Below are positions 16,929 through 26,553 of a stretch of 64,000 nucleotides of DNA, piece after piece. The stretch is from Caballeronia novacaledonica (GTDB lineage Bacteria > Pseudomonadota > Gammaproteobacteria > Burkholderiales > Burkholderiaceae), in assembly GCF_900258035.1 (NCBI RefSeq), contig NZ_OGTP01000024.1:37805-101804 (forward strand), written 5' to 3'. The notes under the pieces are model-generated. The model was not told the DNA's origin. It saw only the letters and a list, made by a program, of their open reading frames with translations, and did not search any database. Every line of letters begins with the position of its first letter. Within the stretch, counting starts at the first letter, position 1. A program made the translations under genes and the position numbers.

Positions 16929-18191
16929 ATGAGTGATCCCGCATTCCATTACGTCGACGGCGTGCTGCACGTCGAAGGCGTCTCAGCCGCGTCGCTCGCG
17001 GAGCAGTTCGGCACGCCGCTCTACGTCTATTCGCGCGATGCGCTCACGCGCGCCTATCACGCCTACGCCGATGCATGCGCGGGCCGCCGCGCCACGGTGC
17101 ACGTCGCGGTGAAGGCGAACAGCAATCTCGCGGTGCTCAACGTGTTCGCGCGCATGGGTTCGGGCTTCGACATCGTGTCGTCGGGCGAGCTCGCGCGCGT
17201 GCTCGCGGCGGGCGGCAAGGCGGAAAACACGGTGTTTTCGGGCGTCGGCAAGTCGGCGGCGGAAATGCGCGAGGCGCTCGAAGCCGGCGTGAAGTGCTTC
17301 AACGTCGAGTCGATTCCCGAGTTGCACGCGCTGAACGAAGTCGCAAAATCGCTCGGCAAGAAGGCGCCGGTTTCGTTGCGCGTGAATCCCGATGTCGATG
17401 CGAAGACGCATCCCTACATCTCCACCGGCCTCAAGTCGAACAAGTTCGGCGTCGCGTTCAGCGACGCACGCGCAACGTATCGCGAAGCGCGTGCGATGCC
17501 GAACCTCGATGTCGTCGGCATCGACTGCCATATCGGTTCGCAGATCACCGAGATCAGCCCGTATCTCGACGCCGTCGACAAGCTGCTCGAACTCGTCGAG
17601 CAGATCGAGGCGGACGGCATGAACATTCGCCACGTCGATGTCGGCGGCGGTCTCGGCATCACGTACGACGACGAAACGCCGCCCGATATCGGCGAATTCG
17701 TGAAGACGGTGCTCGATCACATCGAAACGCGCGGCCACGGTCAGCGCGAAGTGTATTTCGAGCCGGGACGTTCGCTCGTCGGCAATGCGGGCGTGCTGCT
17801 CACGCGCGTCGAGTTTCTGAAGCCGGGCGAGGAAAAGAACTTCGCCATCGTCGATGCCGCGATGAACGATCTTGCGCGCCCCGCGATGTACGAGGCGTTT
17901 CATCGCATCGTGCCGGTCGTGAAGCGCGACGCAAAAGCGCATAAGTACGATGTCGTCGGTCCCGTGTGCGAAAGCGGCGACTGGCTCGGGCGGGACCGCG
18001 AACTGGCCATCGAACCGGGCGACCTGCTCGCGATCTGCTCGGCGGGCGCGTACGGCTTCGTGATGAGCTCGAACTACAACACGCGTCCGCGCGCCGCCGA
18101 AATCATGGTCGACGGTGAGCGCGCGCGTCTCGTGCGCGAACGCGAGGAAGTGAAGCAGTTGTTCGCCGGGGAATCGATTCTGCCGGACTGA
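16929..18191 (+). CDS. lysA: Diaminopimelate decarboxylase
   Basis: Last step of lysine synthesis: meso-DAP to L-lysine, PLP-dependent. 420 aa, fold-type III alanine-racemase-like barrel with PLP lysine K62 in VHVAVKANSN. Also visible are HIGSQI, the glycine-rich DVGGGLGI phosphate loop, EPGRSLVGNAG and the partner-subunit cysteine motif CESGDWLGRDREL. The ATG at 16929 starts SDPAFHYVDGVLHVEGV; longer upstream frame belongs to the lptM region. Confidence 0.97.
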   Translation: MSDPAFHYVDGVLHVEGVSAASLAEQFGTPLYVYSRDALTRAYHAYADACAGRRATVHVAVKANSNLAVLNVFARMGSGFDIVSSGELARVLAAGGKAENTVFSGVGKSAAEMREALEAGVKCFNVESIPELHALNEVAKSLGKKAPVSLRVNPDVDAKTHPYISTGLKSNKFGVAFSDARATYREARAMPNLDVVGIDCHIGSQITEISPYLDAVDKLLELVEQIEADGMNIRHVDVGGGLGITYDDETPPDIGEFVKTVLDHIETRGHGQREVYFEPGRSLVGNAGVLLTRVEFLKPGEEKNFAIVDAAMNDLARPAMYEAFHRIVPVVKRDAKAHKYDVVGPVCESGDWLGRDRELAIEPGDLLAICSAGAYGFVMSSNYNTRPRAAEIMVDGERARLVREREEVKQLFAGESILPD

Positions 18192-18207
18192 TCGGCTGCC
18201 ACCGATA

Positions 18208-18240
18208 CAAAAAAGCGATGCCGCGGCATCGCTTTTTTTA
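18208..18240. terminator. Bidirectional terminator between lysA and msrQ
   Basis: Long perfect stem AAAAAGCGATGCCG / CGGCATCGCTTTTT with T-runs on both strands. It ends lysA (+) and overlaps the last codon of msrQ (-). Confidence 0.9.
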
Positions 18241-18882
18241 TGCGCGTTTGATTCGCGTTCGAAGCCACGCGATCGCGCGCCAGCCGAGCAGCACGATCAC
18301 GATCGACCCGTAGATCTTCGGCAATTCGAAATCGTGCTTTCCCGCCTTCATCCACCAGAAATGCAGGATCGCGAGCGCGGCGATCAGATAGATCGTCCGA
18401 TGCAAGGTCTGCCAGCGGCGGCCGAGTTTTCTGACCATGACTTTCGGCGACGTCACCGCGAGCGGAATCAGCAGCACGAACGCCGCGAAGCCGACCGTGA
18501 TGAACGGCCGCTTGCCGATGTCTTTCAGCATCGCGGCGACATCGAACCATTTGTCGAACCAGATGTACGTCGTGAAGTGCAGCACGGCGAAGAAGAACGC
18601 GAAGAGCCCGATCATCCGGCGAAAGCGCAGGAGCGCCGCGACGCCGGTCATGCGGCGCACCGGCGTGACCGCGAGCGTGATGCACAGATAGACGAGCGTC
18701 CAGAGACCCGTGGAGCGCGTGATGAATTCGATCGGATTCGCGCCCAGGCCGCCCGTCGCGCCGAGCAGCACGAGACGCGCGAGCGGATACAGCATCGCGA
18801 TGAACACGACGACCTTAGCCGGAACGAGCCAGCGAACGCCGGCACTCGCCCGCGTGCCTTTGATGTCGGAAGCGGTCGGCAT
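18238..18882 (-). CDS. msrQ: Heme-binding membrane subunit MsrQ of periplasmic Met-sulfoxide reductase
   Basis: 214 aa six-helix b-type cytochrome that passes electrons from the quinone pool to MsrP. It belongs to the ferric-reductase-like transmembrane family, with heme histidines in hydrophobic helices (FAVLHFTTYIWFDKW; WQTLHRTIYLIAALAILHFWW). It follows msrP by 3 bp, so the pair is a two-gene operon. It was formerly called YedZ. Confidence 0.95.
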   Translation of the reverse strand: MPTASDIKGTRASAGVRWLVPAKVVVFIAMLYPLARLVLLGATGGLGANPIEFITRSTGLWTLVYLCITLAVTPVRRMTGVAALLRFRRMIGLFAFFFAVLHFTTYIWFDKWFDVAAMLKDIGKRPFITVGFAAFVLLIPLAVTSPKVMVRKLGRRWQTLHRTIYLIAALAILHFWWMKAGKHDFELPKIYGSIVIVLLGWRAIAWLRTRIKRA

Positions 18883-18885
18883 CGA

Positions 18886-19866
<981 letters not shown>

Positions 19867-19929
19867 GATGCGATGCTCCTTCGTTCATATACGGGGAAAC
19901 AGCAGTTCGGATGCCCGTATTCCATCGCA

Positions 19930-19966
19930 AAATAAAAAAACCGCCAGCGCGACGCATGGCGGTTTC
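19930..19966 (-). terminator. Terminator after ccsB/resC
   Basis: Stem AAACCGCCA (19938-19946) / TGGCGGTTT (19957-19965) with a long T-run on the minus strand. It ends the resB-ccsB operon before the msrP promoter region. Confidence 0.85.
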
Positions 19967-19992
19967 TTTTCGCTTCGATGCGACTCAGCCGA

Positions 19993-21195
19993 TCAGAGCT
20001 TGCCGTAACTATGCAAGCCCGACAGGAACATGTTCACGCCGAGGAACGCGAACGTCGTGACGACCAGGCCGGTCAGCGCCCACCACGCCGCCGCCGCGCC
20101 GCGCAAGCCTTTCATGAGGCGCATGTGCAGCCACGCCGCGTAGTTCAGCCAGACGATCAGCGCCCACGTTTCCTTCGGGTCCCAGCTCCAGTAACCGCCC
20201 CACGCTTCGGCAGCCCACAGCGCGCCGAGAATCGTCGCGATGGTGAAGAACGCGAAGCCGACGGCAATCGACTTGTACATCACGTCGTCGAGGACTTCGA
20301 GCGACGGCAGGCGGTCCGCCATGAAACCGCGCTGTTTCGCGAGATACGCGACGGAAACCATCGCCGAGAGCGCGAAGCTGCCGTAGCCGATGAAGTTCGC
20401 CGGCACGTGGATCTTCATCCACCAGCTTTGCAGCGCGGGCACGAGCGGTTGAATCTGCTGCGCGTCGCGGGCGATCGAGTACCACATCAGGAAGCCGACG
20501 GCCGCGCTGATCACGAGCAGCACGAACGCGCCCATCGCCCGCGTCGAATAATGCTGCTCGTAGTAGAGATAGAACAGCGACGTGATCAGGCAGAACAGCA
20601 CGAACACTTCATACAGATTCGAGATCGGAATATGGCCGACGTCCGAGCCGATCATGTACGACTCGTACCAGCGCACCATCAAACCGGTGAAACCCATCAG
20701 CACCGCGACCCACGTCATGCGCGAGCCGATCGCGCCGCCGGTCTGCGAGCGCGTCACGAGACCGATCCAGTAGAAGAGCGTGGCGAGGATGAAGAGCGCG
20801 CTCATCCAGAGAATTGCGGACTGACTCGACAGGAAATACTTGAGGAAGAAGTTCGTGTCGGCGCGCGCGAGATCGTGCTGATAAAGCTGGATCGACGACA
20901 GCGCCAGAACCGCCATCATCGCGATCAGCAGGCGCACCGGTTTCCAGCGCCATCCGAGCACGACGAAGGTCGGCACCGCGCCGACCAGCACCGCCATGTC
21001 GTACACGTCCATGTACGCGTGATAACGGTTCAGCGCGAAGCCCGCGCCCGCGACCATCGCGAGAGCGAAGAGCCAGTCGACGAGCGTCAGCCGGCGCAGG
21101 AACGGACGATCGTCGAACACGGCGACGTCGGGAAGGCCCGATGCCGGACGTTCCGTCTTGGCGGAGGCGTGGGAGGAAGTCTGTGTGAGGTCCAT
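19993..21195 (-). CDS. ccsB: Cytochrome c biogenesis protein CcsB/ResC
   Basis: Heme-handling membrane protein of the system II (Ccs) cytochrome c synthase, the CcsA/ResC-type subunit. It carries heme across the inner membrane and attaches it together with ResB. 400 aa, about eight helices, with the heme-handling WWD signature AWGGYWSWDPKETWALIVW and membrane/periplasmic histidines. The ATG at 21195 follows the resB stop by 4 bp; the longer frame to 21255 lies inside resB. Naming varies (CcsB, ResC, CcsA) between databases. Confidence 0.93.
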   Translation of the reverse strand: MDLTQTSSHASAKTERPASGLPDVAVFDDRPFLRRLTLVDWLFALAMVAGAGFALNRYHAYMDVYDMAVLVGAVPTFVVLGWRWKPVRLLIAMMAVLALSSIQLYQHDLARADTNFFLKYFLSSQSAILWMSALFILATLFYWIGLVTRSQTGGAIGSRMTWVAVLMGFTGLMVRWYESYMIGSDVGHIPISNLYEVFVLFCLITSLFYLYYEQHYSTRAMGAFVLLVISAAVGFLMWYSIARDAQQIQPLVPALQSWWMKIHVPANFIGYGSFALSAMVSVAYLAKQRGFMADRLPSLEVLDDVMYKSIAVGFAFFTIATILGALWAAEAWGGYWSWDPKETWALIVWLNYAAWLHMRLMKGLRGAAAAWWALTGLVVTTFAFLGVNMFLSGLHSYGKL

Positions 21196-21199
21196 GATC

Positions 21200-23431
21200 T
21201 TACCGTGTCGAAACTTCCGAGCTCGATGTCTCGGATTGCGAGTGCTGGGGCGCACCGGATGCCGGGGACGGATCAGCCGGTTCTGCCGGCTTCGCGTCGA
21301 GCGCCGCCGCGATTTGCGCGCGCGTGCGGACGAATTCCTTCTCGAAATCGAACGTGCGGCGCGCCGTGGACATCGCCATCAGCACGCTCGCACCGCCCTG
21401 CCCTGCATCTTTGAGCCAGAACCAGAGCCGGCGTTCGCGGACGTAGAACATCGAAAAAATTCCGACCACCAGCAGAAGGCTGCCAAGATACACCAGATTT
21501 TTACCTGGCGCGCGCGTCAACTGGAATACCGAAGCTTGCACCTGCTTGAAGTTGTCCAGTTGCAGAAAGACGGGCGAACCGTACAGAAAGCTGTCGGAAA
21601 GCGCGTTGATGGACGCCTGAACGAACGCGGAGTTCTTTTCATCCACTTTAGCGTCGGGCTGGCCGTTTTGCTCTCGGGAAATCTGCCAGACGTCCCACAT
21701 CGCGCCTTCGAGCATGCGCATCAGCAAGCCCGCCGCCTTCTCCTGCTCGCCCTTCGGCACCGAACGGTCAATGAACGTCGCGACGCTCTGGAAGCCGCCA
21801 ATCATCTGCGGATTCGTCGTCGGTTTGCCGGTTTCGTCGACGCCGGCAAAGAGATTCAGCACGCGAACCGCGCTTTCTTCCAGATGCTTCTGCAGTTCGC
21901 CGTTCTCCTGCGGAACCGAACGCAGCGCGAAACGATGCGCGGCTTCGGCGCGCGTCGCGGGCGTCGCGAGCGCGGCGCGCAAGTCCATCCACTGCTTGAT
22001 CGTGCCCTGTTCGTCGGCGGGAATGCGCAGATAGCGGAACGGATCGTTCGGGCTCACGCGCATGCCCGCGAGGAACATGCGCTGGCCGCTTACGTCGATC
22101 GGCAGCATGTAGTTGCTGTACTCGCGCGCCTGGCCGTCCGTGCCACGCACCTTGTATTGCACCGATGGGCCGATGTTGCGCAGATCAGTCGGCTTGGAAG
22201 TCTTCGCGCCGGAGCCGAGACGCTCGTCGAATGCGTCGCGCAGCGTTTCCTTCTTGCCGACGCCGCGCGCGTCCGGCGCGCCGCTGCCATCGGTCATGTT
22301 TTCGACGTTGATCGCGCGGAAATCCGTGAACTCGACGGTTTCGCCTTGCGCGCCGGTGAACTGCGTGCCGACGGGCGACGTGCCGCCGATCGTGCCGCTG
22401 AAAGGCGCGCTTTTCGCGCTGCCGCCGGTCATCGGCCAGGCGGTCATTTCGAGCTTCGAGCCGCCGTCCTGGAAGCTCGACTGATAAATCGAAATGCCGT
22501 CGTACGTGAACGGCTTGTTCACCTCGACGCGTGCCGGAACGCGTTTGCCCGTTTTGTGATCGATCACGACGATGTCGCTCGCGAAGAGCTTCGGCATGCC
22601 GGTCGAGTAGTAATCGACGATGAACTTGTTCAGTTGAATCGAAAACGGCAAGTCTTGAATGATCGAGCCGTCCTGCTGGTTCAGGATCGCCGTGCCCACG
22701 AACTGGCCTTCCGGCACCCACGCATAGCCGCGGAACGTCGGGTTCGACGTCGCGAGGCGATGCTCGGGCGGAATGTCGTTGATGACGGCGTTGCTGTTGA
22801 TCGGCGTCTTGTTGAACATCCACATCTGCAGCTTGATGGGCAGATTGCTGTCCAGCAGCCCGCCGATGCAGATCACGACAATCGCGACGTGCGCCGAGAT
22901 ATAGCCGATCTTCGTCATCGCGCCGCGCTTGCCCGCGATGAGCGTCGCGCCGGTGTCGGTCTGGCGCGTCACGGTGCGGTAGCCCATTTTCGCGGCAAGG
23001 CGTTCGAGCGTCGCGGCGGTCTGCGCGCGGTTCGCCGATACCGTGAATTCGCCCTTGTGATGAAACGCGCGCAGGCCGCCTTCATGCACGCGATCCTTCC
23101 AGCTCTTGAGGTCCGCGATCATCTTCGGACTGTTGCGGATGACGCACAGCGACACCGAGATCACGAGAAAGATCAGGATGAGCATGAACCACCACGCGCT
23201 GTACACGTTGTAGAGGCTCACGCCGCGGAAAATGTCCGCCCAGAACGGACCGAACTGATTCACATAGTTGGGATACGGGTCTTCTTGCGTGAGCACCGTA
23301 CCGATGATGCTCGCGATCGCCAGAATGACCAGCAACGCGATGGCGAAGCGCATCGAACTGACGAGTTCGATGAAATGCCTGATGGCCCGACGAGCCGACT
23401 TCGACTGCAAACCCGATGTGGTGACGCTCAT
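21200..23431 (-). CDS. resB: Cytochrome c biogenesis protein ResB/Ccs1
   Basis: 743 aa partner of the CcsB/ResC protein in system II cytochrome c maturation. Three helices near the N-terminus (FIELVSSMRFAIALLVILAI, AWWFMLILIFLVISVSLCVI, ISAHVAIVVICIGGLL) precede a large periplasmic domain. A fourth helix (NLVYLGSLLLVVGIFSMFYV) precedes a cytoplasmic tail with VRERRLWFWLKD. It is the first gene of the resB-ccsB operon and lies downstream of a cytochrome c4 gene that needs this machinery. Confidence 0.94.
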   Translation of the reverse strand: MSVTTSGLQSKSARRAIRHFIELVSSMRFAIALLVILAIASIIGTVLTQEDPYPNYVNQFGPFWADIFRGVSLYNVYSAWWFMLILIFLVISVSLCVIRNSPKMIADLKSWKDRVHEGGLRAFHHKGEFTVSANRAQTAATLERLAAKMGYRTVTRQTDTGATLIAGKRGAMTKIGYISAHVAIVVICIGGLLDSNLPIKLQMWMFNKTPINSNAVINDIPPEHRLATSNPTFRGYAWVPEGQFVGTAILNQQDGSIIQDLPFSIQLNKFIVDYYSTGMPKLFASDIVVIDHKTGKRVPARVEVNKPFTYDGISIYQSSFQDGGSKLEMTAWPMTGGSAKSAPFSGTIGGTSPVGTQFTGAQGETVEFTDFRAINVENMTDGSGAPDARGVGKKETLRDAFDERLGSGAKTSKPTDLRNIGPSVQYKVRGTDGQAREYSNYMLPIDVSGQRMFLAGMRVSPNDPFRYLRIPADEQGTIKQWMDLRAALATPATRAEAAHRFALRSVPQENGELQKHLEESAVRVLNLFAGVDETGKPTTNPQMIGGFQSVATFIDRSVPKGEQEKAAGLLMRMLEGAMWDVWQISREQNGQPDAKVDEKNSAFVQASINALSDSFLYGSPVFLQLDNFKQVQASVFQLTRAPGKNLVYLGSLLLVVGIFSMFYVRERRLWFWLKDAGQGGASVLMAMSTARRTFDFEKEFVRTRAQIAAALDAKPAEPADPSPASGAPQHSQSETSSSEVSTR

Positions 23432-23450
23432 TCAAACTCCGGCTGGACAG

Positions 23451-23503
23451 CAAAAAAGGGTGGAGACGCTGGCGGTCTCATCGACCGACGTCCCACCCTT
23501 TTC
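23451..23503 (-). terminator. Terminator between cytochrome c4 and resB
   Basis: Outer stem AAAAGGGTGG (23454-23463) / CCACCCTTTT (23493-23502) enclosing a small GAGAC/GTCTC stem. A run of six T follows on the minus strand. It lies about 100 bp after the cytochrome gene and just before the resB start, so the two genes are probably separate units. Confidence 0.75.
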
Positions 23504-23606
23504 TTGTTTTCGCGCCGGTCTTCTCGGACATTCCGGGACCGGCTTCGTAGTATGGGCGACTCCCGCGTTTGCCGGCGGGAACCGCTGGACGCTGACTGCT
23601 GCGCGT

Positions 23607-24281
23607 TTAATGCAACCCGGCGATGTAGTCGGCAACCGCCTTCATCTCCGCTTCATTCAGGCGCGAGGAAATCTGGTGCATCGGCTCGCTGTTGGCGCGT
23701 TGTCCCGATGCGAAGGCGTTCAACTGCGCCACGGTGTAATCGCCCCATTGCCACGACAGCCGCGGATACTGCACCGGAATGCCCATGCCGGTCGCGCCGT
23801 GGCAGGCCGCGCACGCCGGCACGCCCTTGTCCGCGATGCCGCCGCGATAAATTTTCTGGCCCAGTGCGACGTCGTTCTTGTCGCGCGCGAAGTTGGGCTT
23901 GGCCTTCTGCGACGCGAAATATGCCGCGACGTTCACCATGTCCTGATCCGACAGTGCGCCCGCAATGCCCGCCATGATCGGATTGTTGCGCGCCGGCGCC
24001 TTCGCGCCCGGCTGCGTCTTGTAATCCTTCAATTGCTTGACGATGTATTCGGCATGCTGGCCCGCGAGCTTCGGAAACGCCGCGCCGGCGCTGTTGCCGT
24101 CTGCCGCGTGACACGCGGCGCACACCTGGGTCGCGATGGCCTGGCCTCGCGCCGCGTCCGGCTTCGCCGCTTGAGCAGGCTCCGCCGCATTCACCGACAT
24201 CGATACTGCTAGTCCACTCAAACCCGCACCGAAAGCCGCCGCTGCCCGAATCACCACCAGAGACCTGTACAGTCGGTTCAT
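23607..24281 (-). CDS. Diheme cytochrome c4 family protein
   Basis: 224 aa periplasmic or membrane-associated electron carrier. The signal peptide (1-32, ending VNAAE) is followed by two homologous class-I heme domains. Covalent heme sites are C54-x-x-C57-H58 (CAACH) and C157-x-x-C160-H161 (CAACH), with candidate axial methionines in NPIMAGIAGALSDQDM and in the second half (SEPMHQIS). C4-type cytochromes usually feed electrons to terminal oxidases. The ATG at 24281 has AGGG about 9 bases upstream. Confidence 0.93.
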   Translation of the reverse strand: MNRLYRSLVVIRAAAAFGAGLSGLAVSMSVNAAEPAQAAKPDAARGQAIATQVCAACHAADGNSAGAAFPKLAGQHAEYIVKQLKDYKTQPGAKAPARNNPIMAGIAGALSDQDMVNVAAYFASQKAKPNFARDKNDVALGQKIYRGGIADKGVPACAACHGATGMGIPVQYPRLSWQWGDYTVAQLNAFASGQRANSEPMHQISSRLNEAEMKAVADYIAGLH

Positions 24282-24583
24282 TCGCGTACCCTGTTTTTCG
24301 TCTTGTGAGAATGTGAGGTTCTGCAAAAAACGACGGCGACCGATTATCGCCGCAAGATACCCGAACTCGCTGAACGAAGAGGCTCAAAAAGTGCCCGAAA
24401 ACTGTCTCGCTCCTCTGTGGGTGCCGCCTGCGGCTTGGGTCTTGCGTGCCCGTGCTGGTCTTTAAAAATCCGTCGTATTGTACAATAACCCGCTACACGC
24501 AAAGACGCCAGTCGGGGCATGCCCAGTATTTGCCGGGTTCTCAAGGCTTGAAGTTTTCGCAGCTCTTTCGATTGGGCCCCGCC
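24282..24583. promoter_or_regulatory. Divergent intergenic region, cytochrome c4 / engB
   Basis: 302 bp without a gene, holding both promoters and leaders. A candidate -10 TACAAT (24481-24486) for engB lies inside the 10-bp palindrome ATTGTACAAT (24477-24486); the -35 is poor. For the minus direction a GATAAT (around 24343) is possible. I see no binding-site repeats that I can assign to a regulator. Confidence 0.4.
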
Positions 24584-25246
24584 ATGTCATTTCTGCTTCA
24601 CCAATCCCGCTTCTTTACAACCGTCAATCATCTGCGCGATCTGCCGCCCACGCCGCAGCCCGAAATCGCATTTGGCGGACGCTCGAACGCGGGAAAATCG
24701 ACGGCCATCAATATTCTGTGCAACCAGAAGCGCCTCGCGTTCGCGAGCAAGACGCCGGGACGCACGCAGCATATCAACTACTTCTCGGTCGGGCCGGAAG
24801 CTTCGCCGACCGGCTATCTCGTCGATCTTCCCGGCTACGGCTACGCCGAAGTGCCGGGCGCCGCGAAGGAACATTGGCAGCGTCTGCTCTCGACTTATCT
24901 CCAGAGTCGAGCGCAGTTGCGCGGCATGATCCTGATGATGGATTCGCGCCGCCCGCTGACCGAACTCGATCGCATCATGATCGACTGGTTCGCGCCGACC
25001 GGAAAACCGATTCACACGCTGCTCACAAAATGCGACAAATTGACGCGACAGGAGATGACCAACGCCCTTCGCGCGACCAAGAAATCGCTGGCCGAATACA
25101 AGGATGCGGGCTATCGCGGCGAACTCACCGTGCAGCTCTTCTCCGCACTCAAGCGCACGGGACTGGACGAAGCGCACGAACAGATCGAAAGCTGGCTGAT
25201 GCCCGAGGAAGCCGGCGAGAACGCGTCGGAAGACGCAACCGACTAG
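24584..25246 (+). CDS. engB: Ribosome biogenesis GTPase EngB/YsxC
   Basis: Essential small GTPase of the TrmE-Era-EngA-YihA family, needed for assembly of the 50S subunit. 220 aa with G1 GRSNAGKST (32-40), G2 threonine in KTPGRTQHINYF, G3 DLPGYG, G4 TKCD and G5 SALK. The ATG at 24584 (MSFLLHQSRFF) matches the usual YihA N-terminus; frame upstream to 24446 is not conserved in type. It is transcribed away from the cytochrome c4 gene. Confidence 0.96.
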   Translation: MSFLLHQSRFFTTVNHLRDLPPTPQPEIAFGGRSNAGKSTAINILCNQKRLAFASKTPGRTQHINYFSVGPEASPTGYLVDLPGYGYAEVPGAAKEHWQRLLSTYLQSRAQLRGMILMMDSRRPLTELDRIMIDWFAPTGKPIHTLLTKCDKLTRQEMTNALRATKKSLAEYKDAGYRGELTVQLFSALKRTGLDEAHEQIESWLMPEEAGENASEDATD

Positions 25247-25270
25247 GCGCGGCGCGCATCGCCGGCATGA

Positions 25271-25297
25271 AAAAAACCCGCCGCATGACGGCGGGTT
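25271..25297 (-). terminator. Terminator-like hairpin after engB, T-run on the minus strand
   Basis: Stem AACCCGCCG (25275-25283) / CGGCGGGTT (25289-25297). On the + strand it is preceded by A7 and followed by AACAG, so the canonical U-tract exists only for minus-strand RNA. It may still act weakly on engB mRNA. Confidence 0.55.
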
Positions 25298-25501
25298 AAC
25301 AGCCTAATCGAACATCGACAGGCACCCGCTCAGGGAGGAGAAGCGGGGAGTCCGGCGGCAAGCGCCTCGCTCGATCGGTATGATATACCATTGTCTCAAA
25401 ATGGTTTCGGGCGCGGCCAAGTGCTTGTTCAGCAAGGATTTACCCACTTTCGAAGCCGTTTTTCGACCTCCCCGGAAGACCACTTCAATTCGAGTCACGA
25501 C

Positions 25502-26500
25502 ATGAGCTTCTATCCCCATCATCGCCCGCGCCGGATGCGCCGCGATGACTTCTCGCGCCGTCTGATGCGCGAAAACCTACTCACGACGAACGACCTCATT
25601 TACCCGGTGTTCATCGTCGAAGGCACGAATACGCGGCAGGCGGTGCCGTCGATGCCCGGCGTCGAGCGCACGTCCGTCGATTTGCTGATGAAAGTCGCCG
25701 AGCAGTGCGTCGAACTGGGCGTGCCGGTGCTGTCGCTGTTTCCGGCGATCGAGCCGTCGCTCAAGACGCCCGATGGCCGCGAAGCCACGAATCCGGAAGG
25801 TCTCATTCCGCGCGCCGTGCGCGAGCTGAAAAAGAACTTCCCGATGCTCGGTGTGCTGACGGACGTCGCGCTCGATCCGTACACGAGCCACGGCCAGGAC
25901 GGCGTGCTCGACGAAGAAGGCTACGTGAAGAACGACGAAACGAGCGAAATTCTCGTCGAGCAGGCGCGCACGCAGGCGGAAGCGGGCGTGGATATCGTCG
26001 CGCCGTCGGACATGATGGACGGCCGCATCGGCGCGATCCGCGAGATGCTCGAAAGTGAAAGCCACATCCACACGCGCATCATGGCGTACGCGGCGAAGTA
26101 CGCGTCGGCGTTTTACGGCCCGTTCCGCGACGCAGTCGGCTCGGCCGCGAATCTCGGCAAAGGCAACAAGATGACGTATCAGATGGACCCTGCCAACTCC
26201 GATGAAGCGATGCGCGAAGTGCGCATGGATATCGAGGAAGGCGCGGACATGGTGATGGTCAAGCCGGGCATGCCGTATCTCGACATCGTGCGCCGCGTGA
26301 AGGACGAATTCCGCTTCCCGACGTACGCGTATCAGGTCAGCGGCGAGTACGCGATGATCAAGGCCGCCTCGCAAAATGGCTGGATCGATCACGACAAGGC
26401 GATGATGGAAGCGCTGCTCGCGTTCAAACGCGCGGGCGCGGACGGCGTGCTGACGTACTTTGCGCTGGATGCAGCGCGGATTCTTCGGGCGTCGAAGTAA
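25502..26500 (+). CDS. hemB: Delta-aminolevulinic acid dehydratase (porphobilinogen synthase)
   Basis: Condenses two 5-aminolevulinates to porphobilinogen in heme synthesis. 332 aa TIM-barrel with Schiff-base lysines K199 (AYAAKYAS) and K254 (VMVKPGMPYLD). The metal loop reads TDVALDPYTSHGQDG (D131, D135), with aspartates where zinc enzymes have a cysteine triad, so this is the Mg-type enzyme as in Pseudomonas. The ATG at 25502 has only a weak GAG SD; the upstream frame to 25391 is unlikely coding. Heme supply fits the neighbouring cytochrome genes. Confidence 0.96.
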   Translation: MSFYPHHRPRRMRRDDFSRRLMRENLLTTNDLIYPVFIVEGTNTRQAVPSMPGVERTSVDLLMKVAEQCVELGVPVLSLFPAIEPSLKTPDGREATNPEGLIPRAVRELKKNFPMLGVLTDVALDPYTSHGQDGVLDEEGYVKNDETSEILVEQARTQAEAGVDIVAPSDMMDGRIGAIREMLESESHIHTRIMAYAAKYASAFYGPFRDAVGSAANLGKGNKMTYQMDPANSDEAMREVRMDIEEGADMVMVKPGMPYLDIVRRVKDEFRFPTYAYQVSGEYAMIKAASQNGWIDHDKAMMEALLAFKRAGADGVLTYFALDAARILRASK

Positions 26501-26518
26501 GTTTCCTGCTCGCGATAC

Positions 26519-26553
26519 GAAAAGGGCGATGCTCGATGCATCGCCCTTTTTTA
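26519..26553. terminator. Bidirectional terminator between hemB and dsbD
   Basis: Stem AAAGGGCGATG (26521-26531) / CATCGCCCTTT (26539-26549), flanked by A and T runs. It ends hemB and overlaps the dsbD stop codon. Confidence 0.9.

Noticed and set aside
21158..23977. 939-aa open frame opposite resB
   Set aside because: Shadow of resB; no start context and no domains.
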